A DNA stretch of 64,000 nt from Parachlamydia sp. AcF125. Its GTDB lineage: Bacteria > Chlamydiota > Chlamydiia > Chlamydiales > Parachlamydiaceae. Shown here in pieces: positions 1 to 8,767 of this stretch (position 1 is its first letter; every line of letters starts with the position of its first letter). The DNA lies in assembly GCF_018342475.1 (NCBI RefSeq), contig NZ_JAEMUD010000004.1:124001-188000 (forward strand), written 5' to 3'. The notes below the pieces were generated by a model. That model was given only the letters and a program-made list of their open reading frames with translations. It had not been told where the DNA came from and made no database searches. Made by a program: the position numbers and the translations under genes.

Positions 1-1605
1 ATAAAGCCGATTATTGGAAACAGCAAGGGAAAGGTAGCCGGCGATCATGCGCAAAACTAAGTTATAGCGGGGCTCAAACTTGTACTTTCGCACAAATTGT
101 TGGCAGGCTTGCCTCTCTTTTTTATTAAGAGTAAGATATTGATTAGCCACTTTTGAAGCAGTTAGAAATTCTTGAAAAGTTAAATGAATAAAATACCCTC
201 TTTCTTCGGGAATGCGCATAAGCCCGCAATCTGCGAGCTCATTGGATGAGAGCTTGTTACCTCTAAAGCTTTCGATTTCTTGCTTGCTTAGATAAAGGGT
301 ATCATTTTTCATAGCAAAATCGGCCATTTCTTCAAAAGCAGTGGCGAATTCAGCCACTTTTGGATTTAGGCGTAGGTTTTTCTCTGCCAGAATTTGCTCC
401 TTGTTTTGTTCAGGGCTGCCTTGGTCGATTCTTCTCAATATAAACCATTTATACATCCAGCTAATCATCCGTTCATAAATAGCAGTCATTGTAATGGATT
501 GCTTGGCATCAAACAATTCTGGGTCTTCGTTAAAGAGGCAACACAACAGAGTTAAGTGAAGGGGAATTTGCGCAAGATTTGCAACGTAGGGAGAGTTTTT
601 TAATAGTTGGCAAAACTTTTCTTTTTTCTCTTCGGCTTTAACTTGTGTAAAGAATCTATCGATATAGCGGCCGATCCCTTTTTTATCAAAGCCTAGAAGT
701 TCTATCTCGCAAGAGCGGTCAAAAAAGCAGCTTCCAGGTCTTGAGGTAATTAGAATATGGGGAAATAATTCTTTTAGCTCCTTAAAGACTTTAGCGAGGC
801 TGGAGTTTCCTTGGGCCTCTGAGGAGAGTTCATCATAACCATCCAAAATAAATAGAGTTTTTTTTCGAAAAGCAGCATTATTTATGCAAGCCTCAATCAC
901 CCTAGGATCAATTTTTCCAGCATATTCCCTAGCTATCAGGCCAGCTGGAGTATAATCCTTATCAGGAGGATATTTCCCTAAAGTGAGGTTTCTCAAAGGA
1001 ATCCAAAAAAGACAAGAAAAAAGGCCTTGCCAAAGCTCCCCTTTTGCCCAGCTATAAGCTATGTAGTGGCATAAGGTACTTTTGCCGCTTCCTGCTGCGC
1101 CTTGGAGGTAAATCCTTTTACGATCTTTTTCTTCAAAGTTTTTGTGTTCGAAGAGCTTTTCAAGCTCAATATTCTGTTTAGGCTCATAGATGGTTTCATA
1201 CGTTGGGATGCGATCATCTTGAATGCGATCAGAATGTTTATCAAGCGCTTGGTCGCGTATTTTTCTTTCTTGATTTTCAATGATCGCTAAACGCACATAA
1301 ATCTCTTCTAAAGGAACTTTAAGTTCCCACTCTTGCTCTGCTTTAATTTTGAAAATAGAAAGGGTTTCCTGAGAAAGGTAATAGTTTTGAAGAGACCTAA
1401 CTAGAAATTGCGGGCTTAGTTTTGCCTGTAACCGTTTTCTAAGCTCTGTCCCTGGCAATCTAGGAACAGGAGCTCCCTGTGGATAAACAACGGTGATAGC
1501 TTGCACATTCAGCTGAGGATTTTGCCCACTTAGCTGGGGATTTTTAACGATAACCTGGGGACTGACAAGCCCATGCTTAGTGAGCAAGTTTGGAGAAAGA
1601 GCCAT
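1..1605 (-). CDS. NACHT-domain NTPase, C-terminus beyond the window
   Basis: The reading frame is open from an ATG at 1603-1605 to the left edge, giving about 535 residues without a stop. Residues 1-160 are a helical leader. They are followed by a Walker A (GAAGSGKST, Lys175) and a Walker B (LFILDGYDEL, first Asp at 255). Next comes an ITSRPG segment like sensor 1 of STAND NTPases, then a helical winged-helix/ARM-like stretch (for example RGYFIHLTFQEFLTA) typical of NACHT proteins. NACHT NTPases are signal-sensing switches that oligomerise on ligand binding. In bacteria some act in antiphage defence, and in amoeba symbionts they have expanded as possible effectors. The C-terminal sensor or effector part is not in the window, so the role is open. 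The gene starts 68 bp after the stop of the 782-aa gene on the same strand and is probably cotranscribed with it. No strong ribosome-binding site precedes the ATG. Confidence 0.85.
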   Translation of the reverse strand, partial: MALSPNLLTKHGLVSPQVIVKNPQLSGQNPQLNVQAITVVYPQGAPVPRLPGTELRKRLQAKLSPQFLVRSLQNYYLSQETLSIFKIKAEQEWELKVPLEEIYVRLAIIENQERKIRDQALDKHSDRIQDDRIPTYETIYEPKQNIELEKLFEHKNFEEKDRKRIYLQGAAGSGKSTLCHYIAYSWAKGELWQGLFSCLFWIPLRNLTLGKYPPDKDYTPAGLIAREYAGKIDPRVIEACINNAAFRKKTLFILDGYDELSSEAQGNSSLAKVFKELKELFPHILITSRPGSCFFDRSCEIELLGFDKKGIGRYIDRFFTQVKAEEKKEKFCQLLKNSPYVANLAQIPLHLTLLCCLFNEDPELFDAKQSITMTAIYERMISWMYKWFILRRIDQGSPEQNKEQILAEKNLRLNPKVAEFATAFEEMADFAMKNDTLYLSKQEIESFRGNKLSSNELADCGLMRIPEERGYFIHLTFQEFLTASKVANQYLTLNKKERQACQQFVRKYKFEPRYNLVLRMIAGYLSLAVSNNRLY

Positions 1606-1673
1606 AAAAGGCTCTTCAAAGCTATGTTCACAGCGATTAAACCTATCAGGGGAACGTTGGCCAGATAGATTAC

Positions 1674-4022
1674 TTATTTCGCCGTTTTTTTTTCAGACGG
1701 CGATGGTAAAAATGGTAGGGCTATTTCTCCAGTATAACCTGCGGCAATTAGGGCATAAGAATTACCTTTCATTTCCGCATTTTTTGATACTACTCTTTTC
1801 ACACCTAACACCACTCTTGTTGAATCTTCATCTTGCTTACTGTCTATATCTACAGTTTCTTCTTCTTGATCTGTAATAACCTCTTCGCTAGTAGATTTTG
1901 GAACCTTGGGGGTTTGTAAAGACTTTGAATTAGAAAGGGGGATGGAAGATTCTGCTTCTTTTTTTTCTTCAACTTTATTTAGCAAAGGAATGCTTGGATT
2001 TTGTCCCCAAAGATATCCCTTGTGTTTTAAGCGCGAGGCGTACACCAGGCCGATTAATTTAGCGCTAATTGATAAATAGAGCTTTTTTTCTTTTTCAAAG
2101 TAACGCTTTTTTTCCTCTTCATTTGAGAAAGGATATAATTTTTGGATTAACTCAAGCGTTTCTCGAGGCTTATCAGCATCTGAAACCTTAGAATTTGACT
2201 TGATGCGCTGAATAATTTTTGCTTGGCTATTTAGAAGGGCTAGCTCTTCTTCCTCAAAAGTAACATAAGCATTGTTCCTGACCTGTTCAGATTTAAGGTA
2301 GGCCAGCTGAGGAAACCCTTCCACTGTTCTGCCTCTGGCTACATACTTGATGTCGTTATTATCAAGCTCCGCCCTTCGCCCACTAAAAATAAGGTTAAAA
2401 ATCCGCTGCCCATACTTAGCTGTATAATAAGCAACCTCTTCATAAGAATCACCTTTGTGCAGTAATTCATTAGTATGCAAAAGTTTAAAGCCCACTTGCT
2501 GTAGAGCTGAGCCTAAAAGAGTTTGTTGTGAAATAGGCTGGTTTTCGGCTCCCTTTTGGCCATTAACCACATGGTGCACAGCCGAGCGGCATACATACGC
2601 CTCATAGGCAAACGTGCTGGCTAGAATTTGAGCACGATGGAGCTTTACTTGCAGCCGAGCGGTTTCTAGGATGTTGCGGCGTAGGCGTTCTTTTTCTTCT
2701 CCGTATTCTCCTACTAATAAATTGTGCCTGTTTTCTTTTTTTCCAATAAGCTTTTCGGTTTCTGCATCTTTAACTTTATTGCTTTCGATATGTTTTTTTA
2801 AACCAGTTATCTGGTAACCTAGTTCTTCCTTTTCTGCCCCTAATTCATCGATTCGATCCATTAAAGGCTTTTTATTACTCTTTAAAGCTAGGATTTGCTC
2901 ATAGCAATTTGTACATTTCTCCAAATACTCCACATAGAGCCTATTGAGAGCCGCAATTTTAATATCTTTTTTGGGGTTCAGTAGTGTGCGGCGTAATCCC
3001 TGTACCTCTCTTCCTTTCTCCTTATTTGCTAATGCTTCAGAATGTTCTTGATGTATGTCTTTTACCTCTCGAAAAATCCTGTCATAGTCCTGCTCGCACG
3101 CGGAGATATAGGCATCGCATTGCTGCCCAGGCAACTTCCCCAACTCTGCTTTAAGTATTGTTCTTAGCTGCTCCTTGGCTTGATCCTTAAATTCTTTCCA
3201 TTCTTTTTCTTCTAAGCTAACGCGTAGAGAAAATAAGCTGGCTGCCATTTCTTGCACGTGTTTTTGATATTTATGCTGTGTAAATTCTTGGGTAAATTCT
3301 TCTACAGTAAAAAGCATCCTTCTATGAATTGAGGGGTTATTTTCTTCGTCGTGCAGAAATTTTGGATAATTTTCTTTATCTTTGGCAAGCGTATCGGCAT
3401 AAGCATTCGAATCTCTATGAGTAGAAGAGGTCATCTTAAATTCTTTTTCTGAAAATTTATAAAAGTTATCGATAACCTGCTTAGTGACCCTTCCTGCAAA
3501 ATCTATTTCTTTCAGTTTTTTTTCTTCATCTTTCGTTTTTTTTTCTTCATCTTTAAATATGCTGACTGCATTTTCAAAAAAAGAACTATTGCCTTTAAAC
3601 GTAGTTAGAATAGAGGTGTCAATATCCGAGGTTAAGGTGCGGCTCCCAGGGGCGTCAATTTTAATCTCACAACTTTGCTTCTCTTCTCGACTTGTAGGCT
3701 CATGATCTGGTCTCTGCTTGACTACAAACTCGTACCATTTCGAGGCAAGGACATCCTCCCCATTAGGTGTTACTTTTAGGGTACCTTTTACTCTTGCTTT
3801 CAAGTTAAAATCAGGGAATATCGTTGAAATGGCTATATTGTAGCTGACATAGTCGACTATATCGCGACTCTTAATATTTTCTCGCATTTTTTGAGCGGCT
3901 TGCTCTTGAGACCTGCCTCGTTTTATAGCATTCAAATAATCTGATTTGCGATCATCCCACTCTTTACCTTTCAAACCTTTGATATCATTAGAATGGTGGC
4001 TAAAATATTGACTATTAATCAT
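1674..4022 (-). CDS. 782-aa coiled-coil protein with nucleotidyltransferase-like GS...SDID motif
   Basis: The family is not recognised with certainty. Residues 124-137 read APGSRTLTSDIDTS, followed near 203-208 by RDSNAY. A Gly-Ser then an Asp-x-Asp and a later acidic residue resembles the metal site of nucleotidyltransferase-fold enzymes, although the G-S to D-x-D spacing is shorter than usual. Residues about 350-480 are strongly charged heptad-like helix (coiled coil). The tail from about 690 is low-complexity and acidic. There is no signal peptide or membrane segment, so it is cytosolic or secreted by a type III-like route. The start is an ATG preceded by AAAGAG. The NACHT gene follows on the same strand, which makes a two-gene unit plausible. 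The enzymatic assignment is inference only. Confidence 0.75.
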   Translation of the reverse strand: MINSQYFSHHSNDIKGLKGKEWDDRKSDYLNAIKRGRSQEQAAQKMRENIKSRDIVDYVSYNIAISTIFPDFNLKARVKGTLKVTPNGEDVLASKWYEFVVKQRPDHEPTSREEKQSCEIKIDAPGSRTLTSDIDTSILTTFKGNSSFFENAVSIFKDEEKKTKDEEKKLKEIDFAGRVTKQVIDNFYKFSEKEFKMTSSTHRDSNAYADTLAKDKENYPKFLHDEENNPSIHRRMLFTVEEFTQEFTQHKYQKHVQEMAASLFSLRVSLEEKEWKEFKDQAKEQLRTILKAELGKLPGQQCDAYISACEQDYDRIFREVKDIHQEHSEALANKEKGREVQGLRRTLLNPKKDIKIAALNRLYVEYLEKCTNCYEQILALKSNKKPLMDRIDELGAEKEELGYQITGLKKHIESNKVKDAETEKLIGKKENRHNLLVGEYGEEKERLRRNILETARLQVKLHRAQILASTFAYEAYVCRSAVHHVVNGQKGAENQPISQQTLLGSALQQVGFKLLHTNELLHKGDSYEEVAYYTAKYGQRIFNLIFSGRRAELDNNDIKYVARGRTVEGFPQLAYLKSEQVRNNAYVTFEEEELALLNSQAKIIQRIKSNSKVSDADKPRETLELIQKLYPFSNEEEKKRYFEKEKKLYLSISAKLIGLVYASRLKHKGYLWGQNPSIPLLNKVEEKKEAESSIPLSNSKSLQTPKVPKSTSEEVITDQEEETVDIDSKQDEDSTRVVLGVKRVVSKNAEMKGNSYALIAAGYTGEIALPFLPSPSEKKTAK

Positions 4023-4110
4023 AAATAAGCTCTTTGGTTAATGCATTTCTGTTTTGCGTAAAAAATGTTTTCTAAAAATTGGGAAATGGGAGATTAATTT
4101 ATTCCTATTC

Positions 4111-4362
4111 CTAAATCCCTTTACCAACCAAACTAATTAAAATTTTAGTTTTGTACAAGCTTTTTAGTTTGGTTTCAAGCTTCTTTATTCCATATAGGCT
4201 CCGCAAAAACTCTGCTATAGGTACATTTAAAAATGCATTATCTCGTGCTAAAAGATAGCCTGGATGCTTTGCTTCCATTTTGCTGCAAGCCTGTTTTTGC
4301 TGCTGGGGTTTTACCAAGGTTAGGAGTTTAACTTCGATGAAAATTATATTCTCCTGAGCCAC
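4111..4362 (-). CDS. Small hypothetical protein or gene relic
   Basis: An 83-codon frame starts with GTG (4360-4362) and has no good ribosome-binding site. The N-terminus (VAQENIIFIEVKLLTLV) has the look of a beta-strand ending in an E-x-K, as in some nuclease folds, but the rest is unlike any family I can name. It lies between two longer minus-strand genes. It may be the remaining 3' end of a larger, decayed gene. Treat as doubtful. Confidence 0.3.
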   Translation of the reverse strand: MAQENIIFIEVKLLTLVKPQQQKQACSKMEAKHPGYLLARDNAFLNVPIAEFLRSLYGIKKLETKLKSLYKTKILISLVGKGI

Positions 4363-4898
4363 CTTACTCTCTATAGCTTTATTTTTTTTTAAATTTTTAA
4401 GGTTATATTTTAGCTAGGCAGGATGAATGCCTGCTGATGAAATCAAAAAGCCTTGTTTGTTGGGCTCCTTTTGTTGAGCCCTTAATGATATTCTTTCATA
4501 AAGGAATCTATCACTTTAGTAGCTAATTTCTGGGCCGGTAGCAACTACGGATACATTTGCCCTGCCTCTGAGTGAACAATGCTGCCTATTAGCTCATTAC
4601 CATACAACGGGAAGATTTTCTTGCTTTGTAGATGGGAGTGATAACGGCTTTCGAGATATCCGCTCTGTTTCTGCGGATGAATCGTATATTTTTGGAATAA
4701 AACAAATTCAATTTGCAGCCAACTAGCAAAGGCATTACGCCTTTAGAAAGCTTGGCAATCCTTTTCAAAAGTAATTCTCGAATTCCTTAGTTTTGCTTGA
4801 GAATGACCTTGTTAGGGGGTATTTTCTCTTTTAAAATGAAAGCCGCTGCCTTTATAAGTGGAGTACAATGCGACTCCTTAAGGGGAAAAGCTACGACC
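4363..4898. other. Gene-free stretch with a GGGCTC/GAGCCC hairpin
   Basis: No open frame with recognisable protein content is seen. A perfect 6-bp inverted repeat (4462-4467 and 4476-4481, loop 8 nt) lies inside. It lacks a clear T-tract on either side, so a terminator role is only possible. The stretch may be decayed coding DNA. Confidence 0.4.
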
Positions 4899-5588
4899 TT
4901 AAATGTGGGTAATGGTGCATGCGATCAGGCCCGCACAGGCAAGCAGAGGAATTGCGACTTTAATCGTTACCCATGTATAAGTGCGGCTTGCTTTAAAATG
5001 AACCCAATTCCTGCTAAATTCCATCAGCGCCAACATGGCTACAGTTGTAGTGGTTACCCTCATAAGCGTGGGCGTAGACTGCAGAATGATTTGGCCTGTT
5101 AGAGCAAGCGGCAAGATAGAGCTAGTCGTGATCGCTAAATCTTTTGAGATCCTTCCAGAGAGAGGCTGATTAGAAGAGCCCTCCACACTGCCCAAATTTT
5201 TTGTAAGGGGCTTCTTAGCAACTATGTAGCATTTATCATACAGCCGTTTCATTCCACACCAAGCAGCCGAGAAGGCTGCAGCCTTTAAGGCTACCAGAGG
5301 CTGTTGAAAAATCGCTTTAAGCCCCACCACATTCACAATACAAGCTGACATAAAAGCCAGAAGCCCTAAAGGTTTAAACATCCATTTGACACTTTGAAAA
5401 GCGGGAGCGTCCCGATAGGCTAATCCTACTCCCCATAAAGCCATACTTGCGATGCATCCAATGACGTGAAGCATCCTATCATCTTCTTGATTTAACTCTC
5501 TTACTTTACACAACAGCAAATTGCCGAGGCTAAATCCTAAAAGGGATAAATCAAATGTTGCAAAGTGTGGTTCCGTGCTCGTGATCAT
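4899..5588 (-). CDS. Hypothetical multi-pass membrane protein
   Basis: The first ATG (5586-5588, reading MITSTEPHFATFDL) is preceded by GAGGGA and gives 229 residues. A TTG four codons upstream is possible but less likely. At least five hydrophobic stretches are visible, for example around VIGCIASMALWGVGLAY, PLGLLAFMSACIVNVVGL and the C-terminal VAIPLLACAGLIACTI. Hydrophilic loops between them are short, except for a central one containing KKPLTKNLGSVEGSSNQPLSG. No enzyme motif is seen. It is probably an inner-membrane or inclusion-membrane type protein, and I do not recognise a family. It stands alone, divergent from potA. Confidence 0.7.
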   Translation of the reverse strand: MITSTEPHFATFDLSLLGFSLGNLLLCKVRELNQEDDRMLHVIGCIASMALWGVGLAYRDAPAFQSVKWMFKPLGLLAFMSACIVNVVGLKAIFQQPLVALKAAAFSAAWCGMKRLYDKCYIVAKKPLTKNLGSVEGSSNQPLSGRISKDLAITTSSILPLALTGQIILQSTPTLMRVTTTTVAMLALMEFSRNWVHFKASRTYTWVTIKVAIPLLACAGLIACTITHI

Positions 5589-5899
5589 AAAGTCCCTCAA
5601 TAAAAACTGCGATTCTCTTTTGCCATTTCACTCCACAGTTCGCAAGGAGAAAATCGCTTGCCTTCTTTCTGAATTGTAGAAAATAGAGAGGGAGAGCCAA
5701 ATTATTGGACAAATCTAGCTAACGCCTCTTCCCTCTTTTCGCTATAAAAGAAAAATAAACCAATTTATATTCAATAAATTAGCCGGTTTCATTTATAGTA
5801 TGCCTTGAAAAGCGATTTTTAAATTCTCGTTTTTTCTAGCGCAAGGGGTTAATTTTTGGGCTAAATGTATTGCACAGGAGTGCATTGTTTGTTACACTT

Positions 5900-5928
5900 T
5901 TGAAGTTCATTTAAACTAAAAATATGAG
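5900..5928 (+). promoter_or_regulatory. Probable sigma-66/70 type promoter of potABCD
   Basis: TTGAAG (5900-5905) and TATGAG (5923-5928) are separated by 17 bp, each matching consensus at 4 of 6 positions. This lies about 20 bp upstream of the potA start. A small inverted repeat TGCAC-AGGA-GTGCA (5873-5886) sits just upstream and could be an operator. The rest of the 5601-5946 divergent spacer shows nothing recognisable. AAGG (5934-5937) is the likely ribosome-binding site. Confidence 0.45.
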
Positions 5929-5946
5929 TCAATAAGGTGCTACGGA

Positions 5947-7125
5947 ATGTTGGGTAAACTTGAATTTGAAAAGGTATCTAAAAAATATGGGGACGTGGTC
6001 GCTCTTGACAACGTTTCATTCACAATTGAAAGTGGTTATTTTTTTTCTCTTTTAGGCCCAAGTGGTTGTGGCAAAACAACCCTTTTGCGTCTTGTGGCAG
6101 GCTTCGAGCTTCCAGATTCAGGGCGTATTCTCTTAGATGGCCAAGATATTACCCACCTTCCTCCTTATAAGAGGCCTGTTAATACAGTTTTTCAAAATTA
6201 TGCCTTATTTCCTCATCTGAGCTTATGGGAAAATATCGCCTTTGGCCTGCGAGTAGCCAAGCGTCCTTTGGACGAAATCAATCGTGAAGTCGAACGGATG
6301 TTGCAATTAATTCAACTCGAAGATCAGGCGCATAAAAGACCTGACCAAATCAGCGGAGGCCAAAAACAAAGAGTGGCAATCGCACGAGCTTTAATTAATA
6401 AGCCTCGCTTGTTGCTATTAGATGAGCCTCTCTCTGCTTTGGATCTTAAGCTTCGGCAAAAGATGCTTTTTGAAATCGATTTAATCCACGATGAAGTGGG
6501 GATCACTTTTCTTTTTGTCACACATGACCAAACGGAGGCGATGGCTGTCAGCGATCGGATTGCGGTAATGCATCAGGGTAAAGTGGAACAAATTGGAACC
6601 CCCGTAGAGCTATATGAAGCCCCCGAAAGCAGCTTTGTGGCAGCCTTTATTGGAGATACTAACTTTTTAGATGGCACGGTGATTAAACAAATCAATCAGG
6701 ATTATTGCCAACTAAAATTAGAAGGATTAGCCGATGTTTTATGCTTTAACGACAAGCAGCTAAACATAGGAGATCAAGCCCACTTAAGTATTCGTCCAGA
6801 AAAAATTCACATCGCGCGCGAAAAACCGAAACATCATGAACGACAAAACCTGTTTGAAGGCATTGTAGATGATATCATTTATAAAGGGGATCATACAAAC
6901 TATTGGGTGCGAACAGGCGATTATCGCATTGCGGTCTTATTACAACACAATCGCTTTTTGTTGGATCAAATTCCCATTACTTGGGGAGAAAAAGTGTGGG
7001 TTTATTGGCATGCAGATGATGGTTACATGTTAAAAATATGGCATGCCTCGGATGAAAGCTTAATTCAACTTCCACCTGAAAAAGTCGGAAGTTCTGAAAA
7101 TGAAACAGAAGAGGATTTTGAATGA
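5947..7125 (+). CDS. potA: Spermidine/putrescine ABC transporter ATP-binding protein PotA
   Basis: This is the cytoplasmic ATPase that powers polyamine import through PotBC. The 392-aa protein has Walker A GPSGCGKT (37-44), a Q-loop around VFQNYALFPH (81-90) and the ABC signature ISGGQKQRV (135-143). Walker B is LLLLDEP (155-161), followed by a D-loop SALD and the H-loop His in LFVTHDQTEA (about 193). After residue 240 a TOBE-type substrate/regulatory domain is present (for example LSIRPEKIHIA). Length and order match the family. Its last codons overlap potB by ATGA, so translation is coupled. The aim in an intracellular bacterium is presumably uptake of host polyamines. Confidence 0.96.
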   Translation: MLGKLEFEKVSKKYGDVVALDNVSFTIESGYFFSLLGPSGCGKTTLLRLVAGFELPDSGRILLDGQDITHLPPYKRPVNTVFQNYALFPHLSLWENIAFGLRVAKRPLDEINREVERMLQLIQLEDQAHKRPDQISGGQKQRVAIARALINKPRLLLLDEPLSALDLKLRQKMLFEIDLIHDEVGITFLFVTHDQTEAMAVSDRIAVMHQGKVEQIGTPVELYEAPESSFVAAFIGDTNFLDGTVIKQINQDYCQLKLEGLADVLCFNDKQLNIGDQAHLSIRPEKIHIAREKPKHHERQNLFEGIVDDIIYKGDHTNYWVRTGDYRIAVLLQHNRFLLDQIPITWGEKVWVYWHADDGYMLKIWHASDESLIQLPPEKVGSSENETEEDFE

Positions 7126-7997
7126 AGCTTTTAAAATCTCGTGCAGGCGAGCTACTTGTCACTCTTCCCCCCCTCACATGGCTACTTATTTTCTTCTTGA
7201 TCCCAACCCTGATTATTTTTGCCCTGGCTTTTAAACCCTTCGATTTTTATGGAGGCGTAGGGGAAGGATGGACTTTAGAGACTTTTAAAAGTTTAAATAC
7301 AGCTAGTTACTATGCCATTGTTTGGCGCACTATTTGGCTCAGTGTTTTAACAACCGCTATTTGCTGCTTGCTCGCTCTGCCTATGGGTTATTATCTTGCT
7401 CGCGCCAATTCGCGGGTAAGGCACCTTTTGCTTCTGTTAACCATTCTCCCCTTTTGGAGTAGCTTTATTGTCCGTATTTTCGCGTGGAAATCTCTTCTAC
7501 ACCCGGAAGGATTAGCCAAACGTATTCTTTTATTTTTACATGTGGTCTCTGTAGACACTGTGTTGCTTTACAATTCTGGGGCTGTTTTATTAGTGATGGT
7601 CTACTCTTACCTGCCATTTGCCATTTTGCCGGTCTATGCCTCAGCTTCAAAATTTAATTTTCAACTGATCGAAGCAGCTCTTGACTTAGGCTTACATCGT
7701 TTTCAGGCTTTCCTTAAAGTCTTCATTCCTGGCATTAAAAAAGGGATGATCACTGCAATTTTAATGGTCTTTATCCCTTCTTTAGGGGCTTATGTGATTC
7801 CTGATGTTGTGGGAGGGCCTAGTAGCGAAATGATTGGAAATAAAATTGTTCAAAAAACCTTTGTGAATCGCAACCTTCCTCAAGCTAGTGCCCTTTCGGC
7901 TTTACTGACAATCGCCGTTTTAGTTCCTATGGCAGCTATTGCTTGGTTGCAAAGGCGAGTTGAAAAAAGAAAACGTGGGATTAGGAGAGGAACATGA
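7122..7997 (+). CDS. potB: Spermidine/putrescine ABC transporter permease PotB
   Basis: This inner-membrane permease pairs with PotC. The 291-aa sequence carries about six transmembrane helices, beginning with LTWLLIFFLIPTLIIFALAF. The cytoplasmic EAA loop is EAALDLGLHRFQAFLKVFIPGI (split here by the usual G), which docks to PotA. The start ATG overlaps the potA stop (ATGA, 7122-7125), and the end overlaps potC in the same way. Nothing is missing compared with typical PotB. Confidence 0.95.
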   Translation: MKLLKSRAGELLVTLPPLTWLLIFFLIPTLIIFALAFKPFDFYGGVGEGWTLETFKSLNTASYYAIVWRTIWLSVLTTAICCLLALPMGYYLARANSRVRHLLLLLTILPFWSSFIVRIFAWKSLLHPEGLAKRILLFLHVVSVDTVLLYNSGAVLLVMVYSYLPFAILPVYASASKFNFQLIEAALDLGLHRFQAFLKVFIPGIKKGMITAILMVFIPSLGAYVIPDVVGGPSSEMIGNKIVQKTFVNRNLPQASALSALLTIAVLVPMAAIAWLQRRVEKRKRGIRRGT

Positions 7998-8767
7998 AGC
8001 GGAGCCGTATTCCTTTGATCGCTACCATTTTAGTTTTACTCTTCTTGTATTTGCCCATTATGATCTTAGTGATCAACTCTTTTAATGAGTCCCGCTTTGG
8101 AGGGGTTTGGACTGGTTTTTCCCTGAAGTGGTATGAAAAGCTTTTTCAAGAAAGAGCTATCTGGAAGGCGGTCAAAAATTCTTTGGTTGTTGGCTTGAGC
8201 GCCACAGTTGTTTCGACCGTGATGGGAACGATTGCGGCATTTGGGCTTTATCGTTATAAGTCTCGTATTCAGCAACTCCAATATGCTCTCATTTACTCCC
8301 CTTTAGTCATTCCTGATATTTTGATGGGGATGAGTCTGCTGCTTTTCTTCGTGATAAGCAAAATTCCGTTGAGCTTATTGACCATCTTTATTGCCCATAC
8401 AACCTTTTGCGTAAGCTATGTGACAATGGTTGTATGGTCAAAACTTCAAAATTTTGACTTTGCGGTGATTGAAGCTGCCCAAGATTTAGGGGCTTGCTGG
8501 GGAACGATTGCGCGCCGCATTCTTGCCCCTCTCCTTGCTCCAGGGATTATTTCCGGAGCCTTACTGGCTTTCACCATGTCGCTTGATGATTATATTGTCA
8601 GCTCTTTTGTAGCGGGCCCAGGTTCTACAACGCTCCCTATTTATGTTTATGGAATGATAAAATTTGGATCGACTCCCCTTATTAATGCGCTTTCAACTAT
8701 TCTACTTGTGGTAACATTCGCCCTTGCTTGGATTACCCAGCATTTAACCAAAGGAGAAACATTATGA
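7994..8767 (+). CDS. potC: Spermidine/putrescine ABC transporter permease PotC
   Basis: This is the second permease of the importer, 257 aa, with about six transmembrane helices. Helix 1 is IPLIATILVLLFLYLPIMIL, followed by the NSFN...W periplasmic signature. The EAA loop reads EAAQDLGACWGTIARRI. Overlaps of ATGA type with both potB and potD show a tightly coupled operon. Length and topology are normal for PotC. Confidence 0.95.
   Translation: MKRSRIPLIATILVLLFLYLPIMILVINSFNESRFGGVWTGFSLKWYEKLFQERAIWKAVKNSLVVGLSATVVSTVMGTIAAFGLYRYKSRIQQLQYALIYSPLVIPDILMGMSLLLFFVISKIPLSLLTIFIAHTTFCVSYVTMVVWSKLQNFDFAVIEAAQDLGACWGTIARRILAPLLAPGIISGALLAFTMSLDDYIVSSFVAGPGSTTLPIYVYGMIKFGSTPLINALSTILLVVTFALAWITQHLTKGETL

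Noticed and set aside
4797-5102. 101-codon plus-strand frame over the membrane-protein gene
   Set aside because: Shadow of the minus-strand gene. Its composition (many Cys, Arg and Gly) is that of an antisense frame.
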